The notes beneath the pieces are model-generated. The model searched no databases, was not told where the DNA came from, and saw nothing but the letters and a program-made list of their open reading frames with translations. From the NCBI GenBank assembly GCA_002081555.1, contig MZNV01003022.1, positions 1-47,732 of the forward strand: 47,732 bases of DNA. The letters run 5' to 3'. The DNA comes from Protostelium mycophagum. Lineage: Eukaryota; Evosea; Variosea; Protosteliida; Protosteliaceae. Made by a program: the position numbers and the translations under genes. This document shows positions 10,811 to 22,459 of the stretch, piece after piece (position 1 is the stretch's first letter; each line of letters starts with the position of its first letter).

Positions 10811-12070
10811 CTATAATCTGTAGAAGGCCAAAATCATGTGTGCATCTGGCCTCTTGTTCCATTTTCGTCGTCCCCTCCTCTCTCTTGAGTGAATCAGTGA
10901 TCGGTGCATCAGATTTTCAACTCTAAAATTTCACGACAGCAAGACACTCACCTGTGGTCATGTCGGTCAGAAGACAGATCCTCTTTCGTTTCCTCTTCTT
11001 TTGTGATCATTTCAATCTGCGCCAGTATTCCTCTTCTCTCCAAAACCTACACGTCTTTAAGAACTGTTCACATTGGAGGTTGATGCGATCTTTAATTACA
11101 GAAATTATTAAATAATCTCACCTCAGAATTGACTTCGGCTACAGCCTCCGCCAGGTGCTCATTTGCTGTCTTCACCGCTGATTTCTTCACCTGTGATGTT
11201 TTAAATTTCAAATCTGTGGAAACTTACTGCGCCTCCAATGGGTTGAAAAGCCAGACCGAGAATGGGGATCCAACCCACTGCATTAACAGCCACGATGGCA
11301 GCATCACTACCTCCACTCTTCTCAACACAATGGTTAATCTTCTTCATCATGTTGTACCACTCTATCGAAGATAGGTCAAGATGTTGGAGTTTGACTGCTG
11401 AATAAGTCTGTTCAGAGTGAGAGTTGCTCACAATTTAATGCAATTTTCGTTGTAATGCATTAAGAAAATCACACTCACATCATGAAAGCCTTTGTGAATG
11501 TCTCCTGGTATTTTTTGTTGTAGAACAATTATTGGAGCTCTTGTTGCAGCTACATCCTGCAGATAAAGCCTCTCAGAATACGTTGTTGATGGTATTGTAT
11601 TAGAAAGTGATATGTCAGTACGAGTATTCTCTATTTCGGAGTATGGGGGAGGATGTGGTTCTTCATATGGAGGGAGAATCAACTCATCATAAGATGGAGG
11701 AGCATCTTGTTGATCTCTGGGGTATTTGGCGTCAAGATCATTCTTGTTGTATTAGCAAGGGAACACAAGTGTATGTCTACCAGCTGTGGATCCTCGATGG
11801 TCACCGTATCCATCGGTGGAGCAGAGGGAGTAGCATGAACAAGAGGAGTTGGATGTTGCACCATGTGTCGTGTGTCGTTGTGTTGTGTTGTTTTGTCGGC
11901 TTGCGAGAATGAATTACTTCTGTTTGTTTCTTCAATGAAACTGTCACAGAAGTAATTTTTGAATACCGCTGCACACTCCGGTTCTTGCACCGTTTTTAGT
12001 GTTTTCGTCAAGGAAAGTGCCAAAATACAGTTATTACAGTAATTTCACTGCCCCTTGTGAGAGTGACCAT
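10811..12070 (-). CDS. Unrecognised protein with PY motifs and a hydrophobic segment
   Basis: No family recognised. In order it shows CAAVFKNYFCDSFIEE, a polar Thr/Pro stretch, a cluster of WW-binding PY-type motifs (APPSYDELILPPYEEPHPPP followed by YSE), LQHLDLSSIEWYNMMKKINH, a long hydrophobic segment (AAIVAVNAVGWIPILGLAF) that could cross or dip into a membrane, then an amphipathic helix (KTANEHLAEAVAEVNSE) and a Lys/Arg/Glu-rich tail. PY motifs typically recruit WW-domain proteins such as Nedd4-type E3 ligases, so an endosomal adaptor is one possibility. The 5' exon is unresolved; the given start is approximate. The stop is TAG at 10811-10813. Confidence 0.5.
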
Positions 12071-12308
12071 TCATACTCTCAGGTGAAGAAACGCTGGGGA
12101 GGCTCTAAAGCTTGCACTGCACGAGGTGAGTAGACATGGTGATAGTATGGATAGTGAAGGAATTGACCGTCACAGAGCGTCAGAATGAAAATATTTGGTG
12201 GTCCGGGTAAATATTTACGCAAATAACTGAACGTAAATGAATATTCATACCACAGTCTTCCCAGGGATGAGATCATTCATTCAGTAATCTTTCACCTAAA
12301 AATAGCAA

Positions 12309-12827
12309 TCAAGGTGTTGCAGACAGCCTCCCTTGGCGTTCATAAACTCCAGAGCAAGGTGTGACACGCTCGGGGAACAGAGTGCGTAAATTCCTTTGGA
12401 CTGACACTGTGATGAAATAAGAGTTCTCACGCATGTTTAAGGGGACGGTGTGACCCTTGAACGATCCTTACATCTCCTTTCATGATAATTTTTCGTCTAT
12501 TTGATGGATGGATCCAACAGATGGAAAAAAACGTATCGTAAGAACGCCAACAGCTTCCCTAACCGCCCTATGGTTTGCAAACCAAGATTAGATTGAACAT
12601 TTACCTTTATCCAACGGTACAGCTGCAAGAGGGACTGTAAATAGAGAGATGGTTGAGCGTGGTAAAGCTTATAGGTGAAAATAAAGCTTAGAGTGTTTTC
12701 GTGACATGACGTAGGCTGTTATCTCCCCCCTGGTCAGCTTCATCTTCAAAAAAACCTGGCAAACACACAATCGTCAAGGTCCTCCCTCAGCCTTCATACA
12801 CGGAGGTAATGCGAGATGTGACTTCAT
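12309..12827 (-). CDS. Possible small multi-exon gene, structure uncertain
   Basis: Exons joined by good GT-AG signals on the minus strand (donor GTAAGG near 12470) read TVPLAAVPLDKGRLGKLLAF, then TKNYHERRLSVQRNLRTLFP and ERVTPCSGVYERQGRL. A candidate start ATG at 12827 would sit only 45 bp from the divergent cyclase start. No family was recognised. The frame is suggestive but splice choices are ambiguous. Between this and the PY-motif gene, an open frame at 12079-12276 could be an extra exon of either gene. Confidence 0.3.
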
Positions 12828-12871
12828 GTCGTTGAGATCAACAGTTCTTCGATGACTCGCCACGATCAGAG

Positions 12872-15800
12872 ATGAGCGCACCTCAGACGGAGCTGAGTGA
12901 TTTACAACCGATGACATGGAAGGAGTACCGAAAGTTCTGGCGAGAAACCAGAAGATCGAAACTTTTCATGTGGAGGATCATGTGTATGGTGTGGATCATG
13001 GTGTGGATCGTTAGAGTCATATTTGAGCAAACTGGGGTATCATCCACGCACGGCGACTGGACTTCTCTAAATTCTGCGAGTGGGTATTTAAATGCGAATT
13101 ATTATTATTTTATTTAAGTTGCATCAGGGCTGACCAATGTTGTTCTGGCCTCTATGGGCATCTGCAACTTGCTGAGTACATTTGTATACTCGAGGAAGCT
13201 TTACGTTCAATATTACGTATTTTGGTGCTTGCACCTTTGCAGTGTGGTTTTGTGGTCCACCAGACAATTGGGTACCATTCATTGGCAAAACTTTATCATC
13301 TACCTCGCCATCCATGTGATCATGTTGTTCACGGGATGTTATGAGCATTTCATGATGCTGGTACTGTCCATCATCCAATGTGGCGCTTTTGGTCTCCTCG
13401 CAAGGGTAAGAGCATAGACAATAATGACCGTACCCTCAACTCTCGACAGAATTCTGACTCATTGGATTCGGTGATTCGCAATATAATGTTGGTATTTGTG
13501 GTCCATTTGGCGGGATTTTTTCTTTTATACAAGACCGAGCAGTACCGCAAAAAGGTAATAAATGAAGGATGAATATTAATGAGGAATAATTCGAATAAAT
13601 TCCAGGATTTCCAAGACCGAAACCGGTTACATCACGAATCAGAACACGTGATTCAGGAGATGGAGGAGTCAAACAAACTACTGCTCAACATGCTACCCCC
13701 TCACATTGCGCTCCAAATGCACGGGAAGACCAGCGATGCCTCGCTTGTCTCCGCTCATGAGGACGTCACGTGTCTACACGCCGATATTGTGGGTTTCACC
13801 AGGATGTCAGCTAAACACAAGGCGTCAGACATTGTCGTCTTTGTGAACGAGTTGTTCTCAGCTTTCGATGTGTTATGTGATAAATACGGCCTGGAGAAGG
13901 TAAGAGGACCATTTATTCAAGTTTGCTGATCTTTCAGGTCAAAACTGTGGGGGATGCATATATCGCAGTGGGAAATTTGAATATTCCAAACAGAGACCAT
14001 GCCACGGCAGCAACCGAGATGGCTTTAGACATGATCAACAGCAGCATTCTGCGCGAAAACAGCTTAGGCGTAAGAATCACCTCCGAAATAACAAGTACTG
14101 ATTCTCCCAGGAACACTTGGAGATGAGGATTGGTGTTTGCTCTGGCCCCGTCATCGCTGGGAAACTGGGATGCCACAGATGGCAGTTCGACGTTTTCGGA
14201 CAGGCTGCCAAGAGAGCGGAGATGTGCGAGGTCGTCAGCAGACCGAGTCATGTGCTCATTGGGCCAATAACCTGGAGTAAAATCGAGGACAAGCACCGTT
14301 ACCTCTGCGAAGCGTTTCAGATCGGTGGAGTAATCAAAATTGCTTACCTCATTTCTGGTCGACGAGATACCTCCACATACAACTACCCAAAAGATGACAT
14401 AGGTACGAAATTTCATATGAATTATATTCAGTACTGATAACCTCCAGCTTTTGTCGATTTGGACGACAATATGTGGAGTGAGCTTCTCATGGCCGACGCA
14501 GAGATAGACGCAGAATCGCAGACCGGCATCTTCGGGACTTTCAAAAACAGCCAAGTGGCCGAAACATGGTGGAACTTGCAGAGCAGAGAGAATCACATTT
14601 ATAGATTCCTCCACTTGACAGGGACAGTTTCCTTCACACTAATCAACCTCATCTACGACTCAGTTCAATTTTCCAGCGTGAGTGCACTGATATAGTTTGA
14701 AGTTTATTGATCAACTCTAGATATATTTGAAAGTGCTTCCGCTATATTTGGTACTTATTCTGATGTTTATATTAATTACGATTTGGAGATTTTGGCGTTG
14801 GAACCGGCTACATTTCACGATCAGCTCCTACGTGAATCTTTTTTGTATCTGTGGGGTATATTTGGGTGAGTCGGTGGTCTACAAAATGTGTATGTTATTT
14901 TGACAAATTCTGACAGGTATTTCTGTGTTGATCTCGCCTTATGATGAATCCTTCTTCGTGAGATTGGGTGTTTGTGCCGTGTGGATGGCAACCTTCGCAC
15001 CCGTATGTATATCTGATCTCTATATGTACTGACTCTTAAAGGTACCATGGGTACTCATCTGTGCGAATTTTATCGTGTTAGGAGTGGTCTGTATTGCGAT
15101 CTCCTTCGCAGGATTCCATTCATTCCGGAATGAAATCCTCTACCCTGACACGGCTGTTGCGTACTCTCTCATCCTAGTGATTTCATGTTCAAAATATTTC
15201 CTGTCGAAGGGTATGTCACCGGACATTCTGACACGATGTCATGTGTGACATCTCCGTAGGGGATTGCCAAAGATTCGTTCTGATGAGAAAGTTGGATTAT
15301 AGAAAACAGATCACCAGCGCATCTAAAGAAAAAACGGAGGAGCTAGCACACTGTATCATGCCCAGAAGATTATTCTACCAATTGAGAACCACCACCACCA
15401 TTGCGGAGCATTATCCGGAGGTAAACACACCCTCTACCACACATTATGACGCTGTGTCAGGTTGGATGCATGTTTTTGGGCGTATTACACCCCGATGAGT
15501 GGCTGGACGACGAGAAGACCATGGATCGGTACCATCTCCTGTCGGTCATGATCGATAACTTCATAAAAGAGCAACCTCAAGTGGAGAAGATCAAGCAGAT
15601 CTGTGGGACATATTTCATTGCCAGTGGTCTCTCACCGACCGCAGAAAAACATGGTACGTACATTGTCAAACGACGTTTTTGACATTGCACAGATCATCTG
15701 ATTGCATTGACTACACTAGCACAAAAGCTGACCCAAAAGATCCCAGAATGGGTGAACGAGATCATGTCGCGCGATGGTGTGGCTTTCGTCAAAAGTGAGT

Positions 15801-16151
15801 GAAATTGTCTCGTTGTAGTCGGACCGTAACTTATCATTTCCAGACACTGCCAGATCGATAACGGTCGGTATTGCGATGGGACCTTGTACAGGAGGAATAG
15901 TCGGACACTCTAAATTTGTCTTTGACTTGTGGGGTGACGTCATCAACACAGCATCTCGGATGCAGACATCCAGCCTTCCAGGAAAAATCCAAGTGACCGA
16001 GGAAGTCTCGCAGAGACTGAAGGAGCACTTCTCGATCGAGCTGAGGGGCAAGTTGCAAGTGAAGGGCAAGGCGGAGATGACAACGTATTTTGTAGGAGAA
16101 AGAATCGAAAAGTTGAACAACGGGGTGTATGTCCCTGGGTCAGCAATATAA
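12872..16151 (+). CDS. Class III adenylyl cyclase, two transmembrane sets and two catalytic domains
   Basis: Domain order: cytosolic N terminus, first hydrophobic cluster (about 12950-13550), linker helix (EEMEESNKLLLNMLPPHIA), C1 cyclase domain, second hydrophobic cluster (about 14620-15200), second linker (KEKTEELAHCIMPRRLFYQL), and C2 domain. C1 keeps both metal Asp residues (DIVGFTRMS and VKTVGDAYIAVG). C2 lacks them (MFLGVLHPDE) but keeps the adenine-selecting Lys (KIKQICGTYFIASGL) and Asp (FDLWGDVINTASRM), plus the transition-state Asn and Arg of that motif. This is the split active site of animal and Dictyostelium ACA-type enzymes, so ATP to cAMP at the plasma membrane is the likely reaction. 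The paired-domain layout suggests one catalytic site at the C1/C2 interface. Confidence 0.9.
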
Positions 16152-16358
16152 AGTTGTAAAGTTTTCACGAAATAACAACTTATCTCTAAAAAGTAGCAAA
16201 CGGTCTGAGAAAATCTTTGGAGTTGCAAGGATCTGAAGACCGTCCTTCCAGGTCTGCCACGTTTCTAAGGAGACAGGTTGTAGAGATGACACTCGCGAGA
16301 TTCAGACATCCACCTGATCGGCACGAAGCAAACATCATTTCTTCCCTTTGGACCTCAC

Positions 16359-19300
16359 ATGAGCGAAGTGGCAGCCGCCAATAATCTGGCGACAGTTGAC
16401 CCCGAGTCACTAACCACCCGCAATGCAGTTCCTCTCGATGATGTCAATTCATCGACTGGGGAATTTACGGCAGCAGATAGGGCACTAGCAGATGCACTCG
16501 TCCCTCCTCCTGCTTCCTCTATCTCAACTGCCGTTTTGGATCTGCTACCCCTGATTGATTTTGCAGAAGATGAACCTCTGCTCCAGGATCAATTTGACGA
16601 GATGGAATGTGATGAGAGAGTTACCATCAAGTGAGCGGACAATATGATGATTAGATTTAATTCATTTCTTAGAAATCTCCTCAATCCCCAGAATATAGAC
16701 GTCATCTCAGGAGCGTGAGTGAATCATTATCCACGACATCCCCACTTAACAGCACAGATGGACACAAACAACACAGGCAGCCACATTAAGACCAAGAGCT
16801 TGGAGGAAAGATGAAGTCGTGGATATTGCATCTGCAGAGGCCTCTACAGATCCCAACGCGATCAAAGTTGAATTCGACGCCCCAAAAGAATGGAACAAGG
16901 GTGATCATTTTCATCAATCTTCACGTTAATCATCCCGTTGTACAATTTAAACAAATGTACCACTTCAAATGATCCCCCTTCATTTTTGTTCATTCACCGC
17001 TTTTCGTCTTATGTCTTCATTCTTATTTTCATCACTTGACTTCCATCTGATCATGACAGATCTTCAGAATGAGCTGATTCAACGCAATTGGTCGACGTTC
17101 CTTCTCTTAACGGTTGGAGTCATGGCAGGACTCCTCAGTTCCACAATGGACATCGCCATCTTCCAATTAGGACTCGGTACGTTTATTAAAAGATTTATTC
17201 GTCTTGACCATCTACAGCGAGGAAATTATTCATAAACTTGGTATCAAATGTGGTGGCACAATTTTTCATGTGGTTAGCGTACTTACTGATGGTCATATGG
17301 AGTGGTATATTCTTCACCTCACTGCTTGCACCCCAAGCTGGAGGTAATTATTATTTTAATTATTTTTTAATAATATTTTTAATTATATTTTCAAGATGAA
17401 AGAATTTTGAATCGAATATTCTTTTACTGGAATGACCATGAAATTTCATTCCACTGAGATGAATTTTCGTTGAAAATACTCAGGATCAGGAATTCCTGAG
17501 ATGAAGAGCATCATCAGTGGCATCCACTTGAAATATGTGCTCGGATATAGGGCCCTCATCGTAAAGACATTTGGTATCACTCTGGCCCTGGGAAGTGGAA
17601 TGATTCTGGGAAAAGAGGGTCCTTTCGTGCATCTCTGTTGTATTATGGGTGGGTTTCGTGTCTGAATGACAATGCGTTTGCGACGAAATGCGATATATTA
17701 AAACGCATCTTTGCGCCAAAAACATTAAAAAAGGTGGAAAAAGCACCGAAATTCCGCGTTGTAGAACACCATTAACCATAATTGAATCATCACAGCGAAT
17801 TGTCTGATTCGAACACCACTCTTCCGACACATCAGGAAGGTGAAAATACTTTTAAATATTTAAATATTAATTCGATTGTAGAACGACTTTCTCCTCCAAA
17901 TCATGTTGGGAGCTTCCTGTGCAGTCGGTGTAGCGAGTCATTTCGGTATGCATCTCAATAAGATATCATGATCACACGTCATGACAAACTCTTTCCCCGA
18001 AATTTCATCATTTCTTCCGAAACACCCGGACCACTCCGAAATTTCGCTGAAATTTCACCAGGAGCGCCTGTTGGAGGAGTGTTATTCAGTATAGAAGTCA
18101 CTTCTACCTACTATCCTACGAGAAATTATTGGTACGCCTATCTCGGTGCAGTGACAGGAGCAACTGTCTGGAGATATGTCTGGAACAGCTATTTCACCCA
18201 CCGTATGTTTTATTTCCCTGTTCTATTTTTAGATCTTTATCTGAACCGACAAAAATTCCACGGGGGTTTTCGGGATATTGAACATTTCAGCGGGATTTAC
18301 GTCTATTATAACAACACATTTCACACCGGCAACCGCCAAATTTGGACTCGCAGAACTCTGCGTGTTTGCTATTTTAGGTGATTTCAGTGACAGATTTCTC
18401 AAGTCTCGAAATTTCGCTGAAATTCCAGGTTTCACCTCTGGAATTCTCGGCGTCGCTTTCATCAAACTGAACGCATTGGGATTCAAAACTTGGAGAAAAA
18501 TCATGCAGAATTCGACATACTTCAGGTCTCCGTATCTATTGGCAACCGTACTCGGGCTGATCACCTCCATCATCACTTTCCCAAAGTTGATTGGAACTTT
18601 TATGGCGGTATGTTTATTTTTTACATCGAGGCATCTTGACGTGCGGATTGTGCAGTGCAAAGTATCTGTACATGACGCAGGATCTACAACGGATTTGCCT
18701 CAAAATAAATATTTTTATGAGATTTTTTCGGTGTGGAAAAGCCAAATCATCTGCAAATCCATACCACTAAGATTTCCTCTGTGTTTACTGAGACTGTATA
18801 TTCTCGTTGTAGACGGTCGTAATAATCCTTCAGTTATCACCCGCCGCTGCACTGTCAGACTTGGCCAACGCCGTGACGTGGGACGAAAAGACACTCAACT
18901 CTCACGAATGGCAGAAGGGCAACATCTTCGTCAACTTGTTTGCCTTCGGTCTCAGCAGGGTACGTAATTTGAAATCTCCACGAAATTTCGAAATCGAGAT
19001 TTTAAATTTTGGCGGGAGATTTTTTGGCGGGAAAATTGATTGTAGATAGTTCTTTCTCATCCCGTTGAGTATTTTGATACCCATCCCATGTGGACTTTTC
19101 GTCCCCTCCTTATCTCTAGGTACGTAACTCATGATGACGTCATCAATGGGAAAATTGACGTCATCAGGTGCGGCTGTGGGCAGGATTTTCGGAGAATTAT
19201 CTTCTCTATTGCTGAGCAATACATCATTGTTGTTTGAGAACAACCCCATCATACCCGGTGTTTACGCAATCTGCGGTCAGTTTTTCCATTTTTATTTTAA

Positions 19301-20709
19301 AACATGAATTAAATAAGCTCGTCGTAGATGATCGTAATATCTGAATTCTCCAGGAGCTGCTGCCATGACAGCCAGTATTACGCACACTTTGTCCACGGCA
19401 GTTATCGTGTTCGAGATTACGGGGAATAATGCCCACATCATTCCATTATTGGTGATCCTTCATACGATGACGTCATCATAATTTTCATTTGGAATTTTTT
19501 GTCGACAGCTCTGTTATATTTTCGCGCGCTTCATCACAGTTCAAAAATATTATGTACAACTCACTTTTTGGCGGGAAAACTGATGGGTTGTAGATCACCG
19601 TTCTGGTCGGGGTTGCGACAGCCAGAAAGATATCTTCTCTTGGCATGTATGAGTCATTGTCAAAGCTGAAGAACCTGCCGTACCTGCCTGATTTGCATCA
19701 AGAGTGAGTGGACAATTGAAATCTATGTTTATAAACAAAATTAAATTCGTCAAGTGTCAGTGATGACGTCATCATTCACTTCAGAAGTCTTCGTCTACTT
19801 TAAACTTAAAAGAACAGTGCCTACACGGTGACCGCCAAAGACATCATGGAAACGAAGATTACCTTCATCTCTCAAGACTTTAATGACGAAGAGGTCGCTT
19901 CCCTGTTAGAAAACGAGCCTAACGAGAGGATCTTCCCGGTTGTCCATACAAGGGGTGATTATTTTATCATTTTTGTATTTTTTTTTAGATTTGGGATGGA
20001 TTTGGGCAGAGTCCAAGTACTTGTGCATTTTCTGGCGTGTTTTGTGGATTAGTTTGGCGTAAATGCGGAATGTGACAATGGATGTGTGGCAAAGTCACTT
20101 TTTGGTGTTTCGTAGCGACATATTCTTCGGTGATAGAACTTATTGGCATTGTGATGGTTTGGTCTTCGCCTTTGGGTTATCTGTTCTTTTGATTGAATAT
20201 AACGTAGAGGACATGTTGCTGGTTGGAACAGTGGATAGAGAGGCACTAGTCAGGTTGAAAGACTACCAAGACAAGGTCAGTCAATTTCCTTCGTATTATG
20301 CAACAAAAAAATCTTTGTGGCTGAAAGATGTTTTTCAATATCAATACTTTGAAAAATGAATGTAAAGGTGTATTTTGAGCGACACGATTTGGAGCTTCCT
20401 AACTCCAAAAAGGTGAAGCTCTTCAACCGCCTGCGAAACCCTGACCAAGAAGGCGGGGAGACACCCATAGAGCTCGTCAGACAACAGCTACCTTACCTTC
20501 CAAAGCCGCCCTCTGTCATCATTCGTTCTACATCCATCCGTTTCGTCGAATCACATCCACTCAATCAGATCCATCTTTTGTTCATCACGATGCGTCTGAC
20601 TCATGGTTATGTCACAAGAAATGGAATGCTGATGGGCGCCATCACCAGAGCACATCTCAAGGACATCATCTACAAATTAGATGGGCATCTCACACTATTG
20701 AAAGAATAA
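16359..20709 (+). CDS. CLC-family chloride channel with C-terminal CBS domains
   Basis: After an acidic N-terminal region, membrane helices begin at [19 protein letters not shown]. The three anion-binding motifs are present: GSGIPEMKS (Ser in the selectivity loop, typical of chloride), [10 protein letters not shown] with the gating Glu, and [19 protein letters not shown]. At the position equivalent to the proton glutamate of exchangers there is Val (SIEV), as in channel-type CLCs. Two CBS units follow: [16 protein letters not shown] with RIFPVVHT, and [17 protein letters not shown] to [12 protein letters not shown]. At least ten introns interrupt it; several carry TGACGTCA, TTGGCGGGAAA and GAAATTTC-type motifs. 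The N-terminal exons are the least certain part. Confidence 0.9.
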
Positions 20710-21004
20710 AATAACTTTTGACCCTGGAAGTTCTGCGAATTCATTCAGAGTGCCACAGAGCAAAATTTTATTTGATTCAATCTTAGATGTCTGTATTCTT
20801 GAAAGAGATATGATTATTTAGTTGCATACTGCCGATTTCAGAATCGCATCATGCAATGTACACGCAGGTTTTATGTCATTAAGGGAGCTTCTCTCGATCT
20901 ACAACCAGGGACCGGGTAAATGAATCGTAATTACTTTTGGCAGCGGGAACGTCTAATTTTAATATCCCGAGGGGAATTTCTCATCAGACATTACAGAGAC
21001 CAAC

Positions 21005-22385
21005 ATGGGGATTCTTGAACACATCGGTTTCGCCATTCATTACACTCCTATTGACTTGACCGGAAAGCATGCAATCGTGACCGGAGTATGATGTCCTCAT
21101 CGATTAAAAGACTAAAATACGCAGGCAAACATTGGTGTTGGTTTAGAGACTGCGAGAGGACTTGCAGAGATGGGTGCTCACGTCGTCATGGGCTGTAGAA
21201 CTGAGAAGAAGGCTCTTGCCGCTGTCGAAGACGTCAACAGCAAGCTTCCTACCGATCATAAGGGTAAAGCAGAGTACAGAAATCTCGATCTTGCTTCATT
21301 TGCCTCCATCGATGCCTTCGTCAAGGCACAAACCTCCCCGATTGACATTCTGATTCTGAATGCTGCCATCATCACAGCAGAGAGGACATTTACCGAGGAT
21401 GAGAACGAGACAATGTTCCAAGTGAATTCCCTTGCTCATTCAAAACTGGTCAAAGGCTTATTCAAATTTCTGCATGAATCATCAAGAATCGTTTTCGTCT
21501 CAACAGATGGCGTCTTTATCGGTGATGTGAGCGATTTCGATTTCTTGGCAATGGAATCATTTTAAGCTGTTTTTCGCCTGACAACCATCACAGCTCACTC
21601 CCATCTTTCAACAACATTCTGCTGATGACCTCGTTCAAGGAAATATCTTGGGTGAGCTTTCATTCTAAATTGTTGTAGAGATCATTTGACTTGGCTGACA
21701 ACAGGCTAGGGATGACGGGATCCTTCCAGCATTATATCAGGACTAAATATTTATCTGCTCTTTGGGTAGCAGAATTTGCTCGTAGAATAGAACACACCGG
21801 CATAAAAGTTCATCAAGCACACCCTGGTTTTGTCAATTCTGAGTCAGTAATATTGAGTGATTTTAATGTGAATAGTAGTATTTTGAGACTGAAAAATAAA
21901 TCCCAGAGATTTTTAATATTTAATTATTAATTATTAATTTTCATAATTGAATTTGAGTAATCGGTAAAAAGAAACTAAGATGCTCAGCATGCCAAATAAA
22001 GACCACAACGACGCTATTCTGGGGAGATTGATCAAGTACCCCGTACAATGGTTGAGTTACGCTTTCGGAAGAAGCCCAAGCCAAGGAGCAGTGAACAGTC
22101 TTCACGTCGCGACTTGTAAAGAGGCGGGACAGACTACCAATGGTTTCTGGCGTGATTGTGTCAAATGTGAGTTTGTTGTTAAGTCTTAACTATTCAGAAA
22201 TGGATGTTCGCCACAAAACTCACGATTAACACTTCAGCCTAGACACTGATGACAATATAGATGATTTAGCAACCAAGGAGACACTTGGAGAGAAGTATCA
22301 ACACAAAGCATGGAACATGATCAACCAGAAATTGAATTTGAGGGAAGAGTCAGGGATTTGGTCTGATGCTGTTATTGATTACTGA
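21005..22385 (+). CDS. Short-chain dehydrogenase/reductase, retinol dehydrogenase/WWOX-like
   Basis: Spliced product: DLTGKHAIVTGANIGVGLET holds the Rossmann TGxxxGxG motif, and VVMGCRTEKKA carries the CR typical of NADP-preferring members. ILILNAAI replaces NNAG, the catalytic Ser lies in RIVFVSTDG, and HYIRTKYLSALW supplies YxxxK. VHQAHPGFVNSE is the post-catalytic PG motif. The length of roughly 320-340 residues is usual for this group. Catalytic residues are intact, so NAD(P)-dependent oxidation or reduction of a lipid-like alcohol or ketone is plausible; the substrate is unknown. Five or six exons. It ends 75 bp from the convergent receptor gene. Confidence 0.85.
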
Positions 22386-22459
22386 AGAATGATTGTTAAA
22401 TGAATAAAAACAAATGACACGGATTTTAACCCTTTTGAAATTATTTTTTAAAACTCGCT

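Noticed and set aside
13934-14614. 226-codon minus-strand frame in the cyclase gene
   Set aside because: It is antisense to the C1 catalytic domain, whose metal-binding motifs are clear on the plus strand; no domain in the antisense frame.
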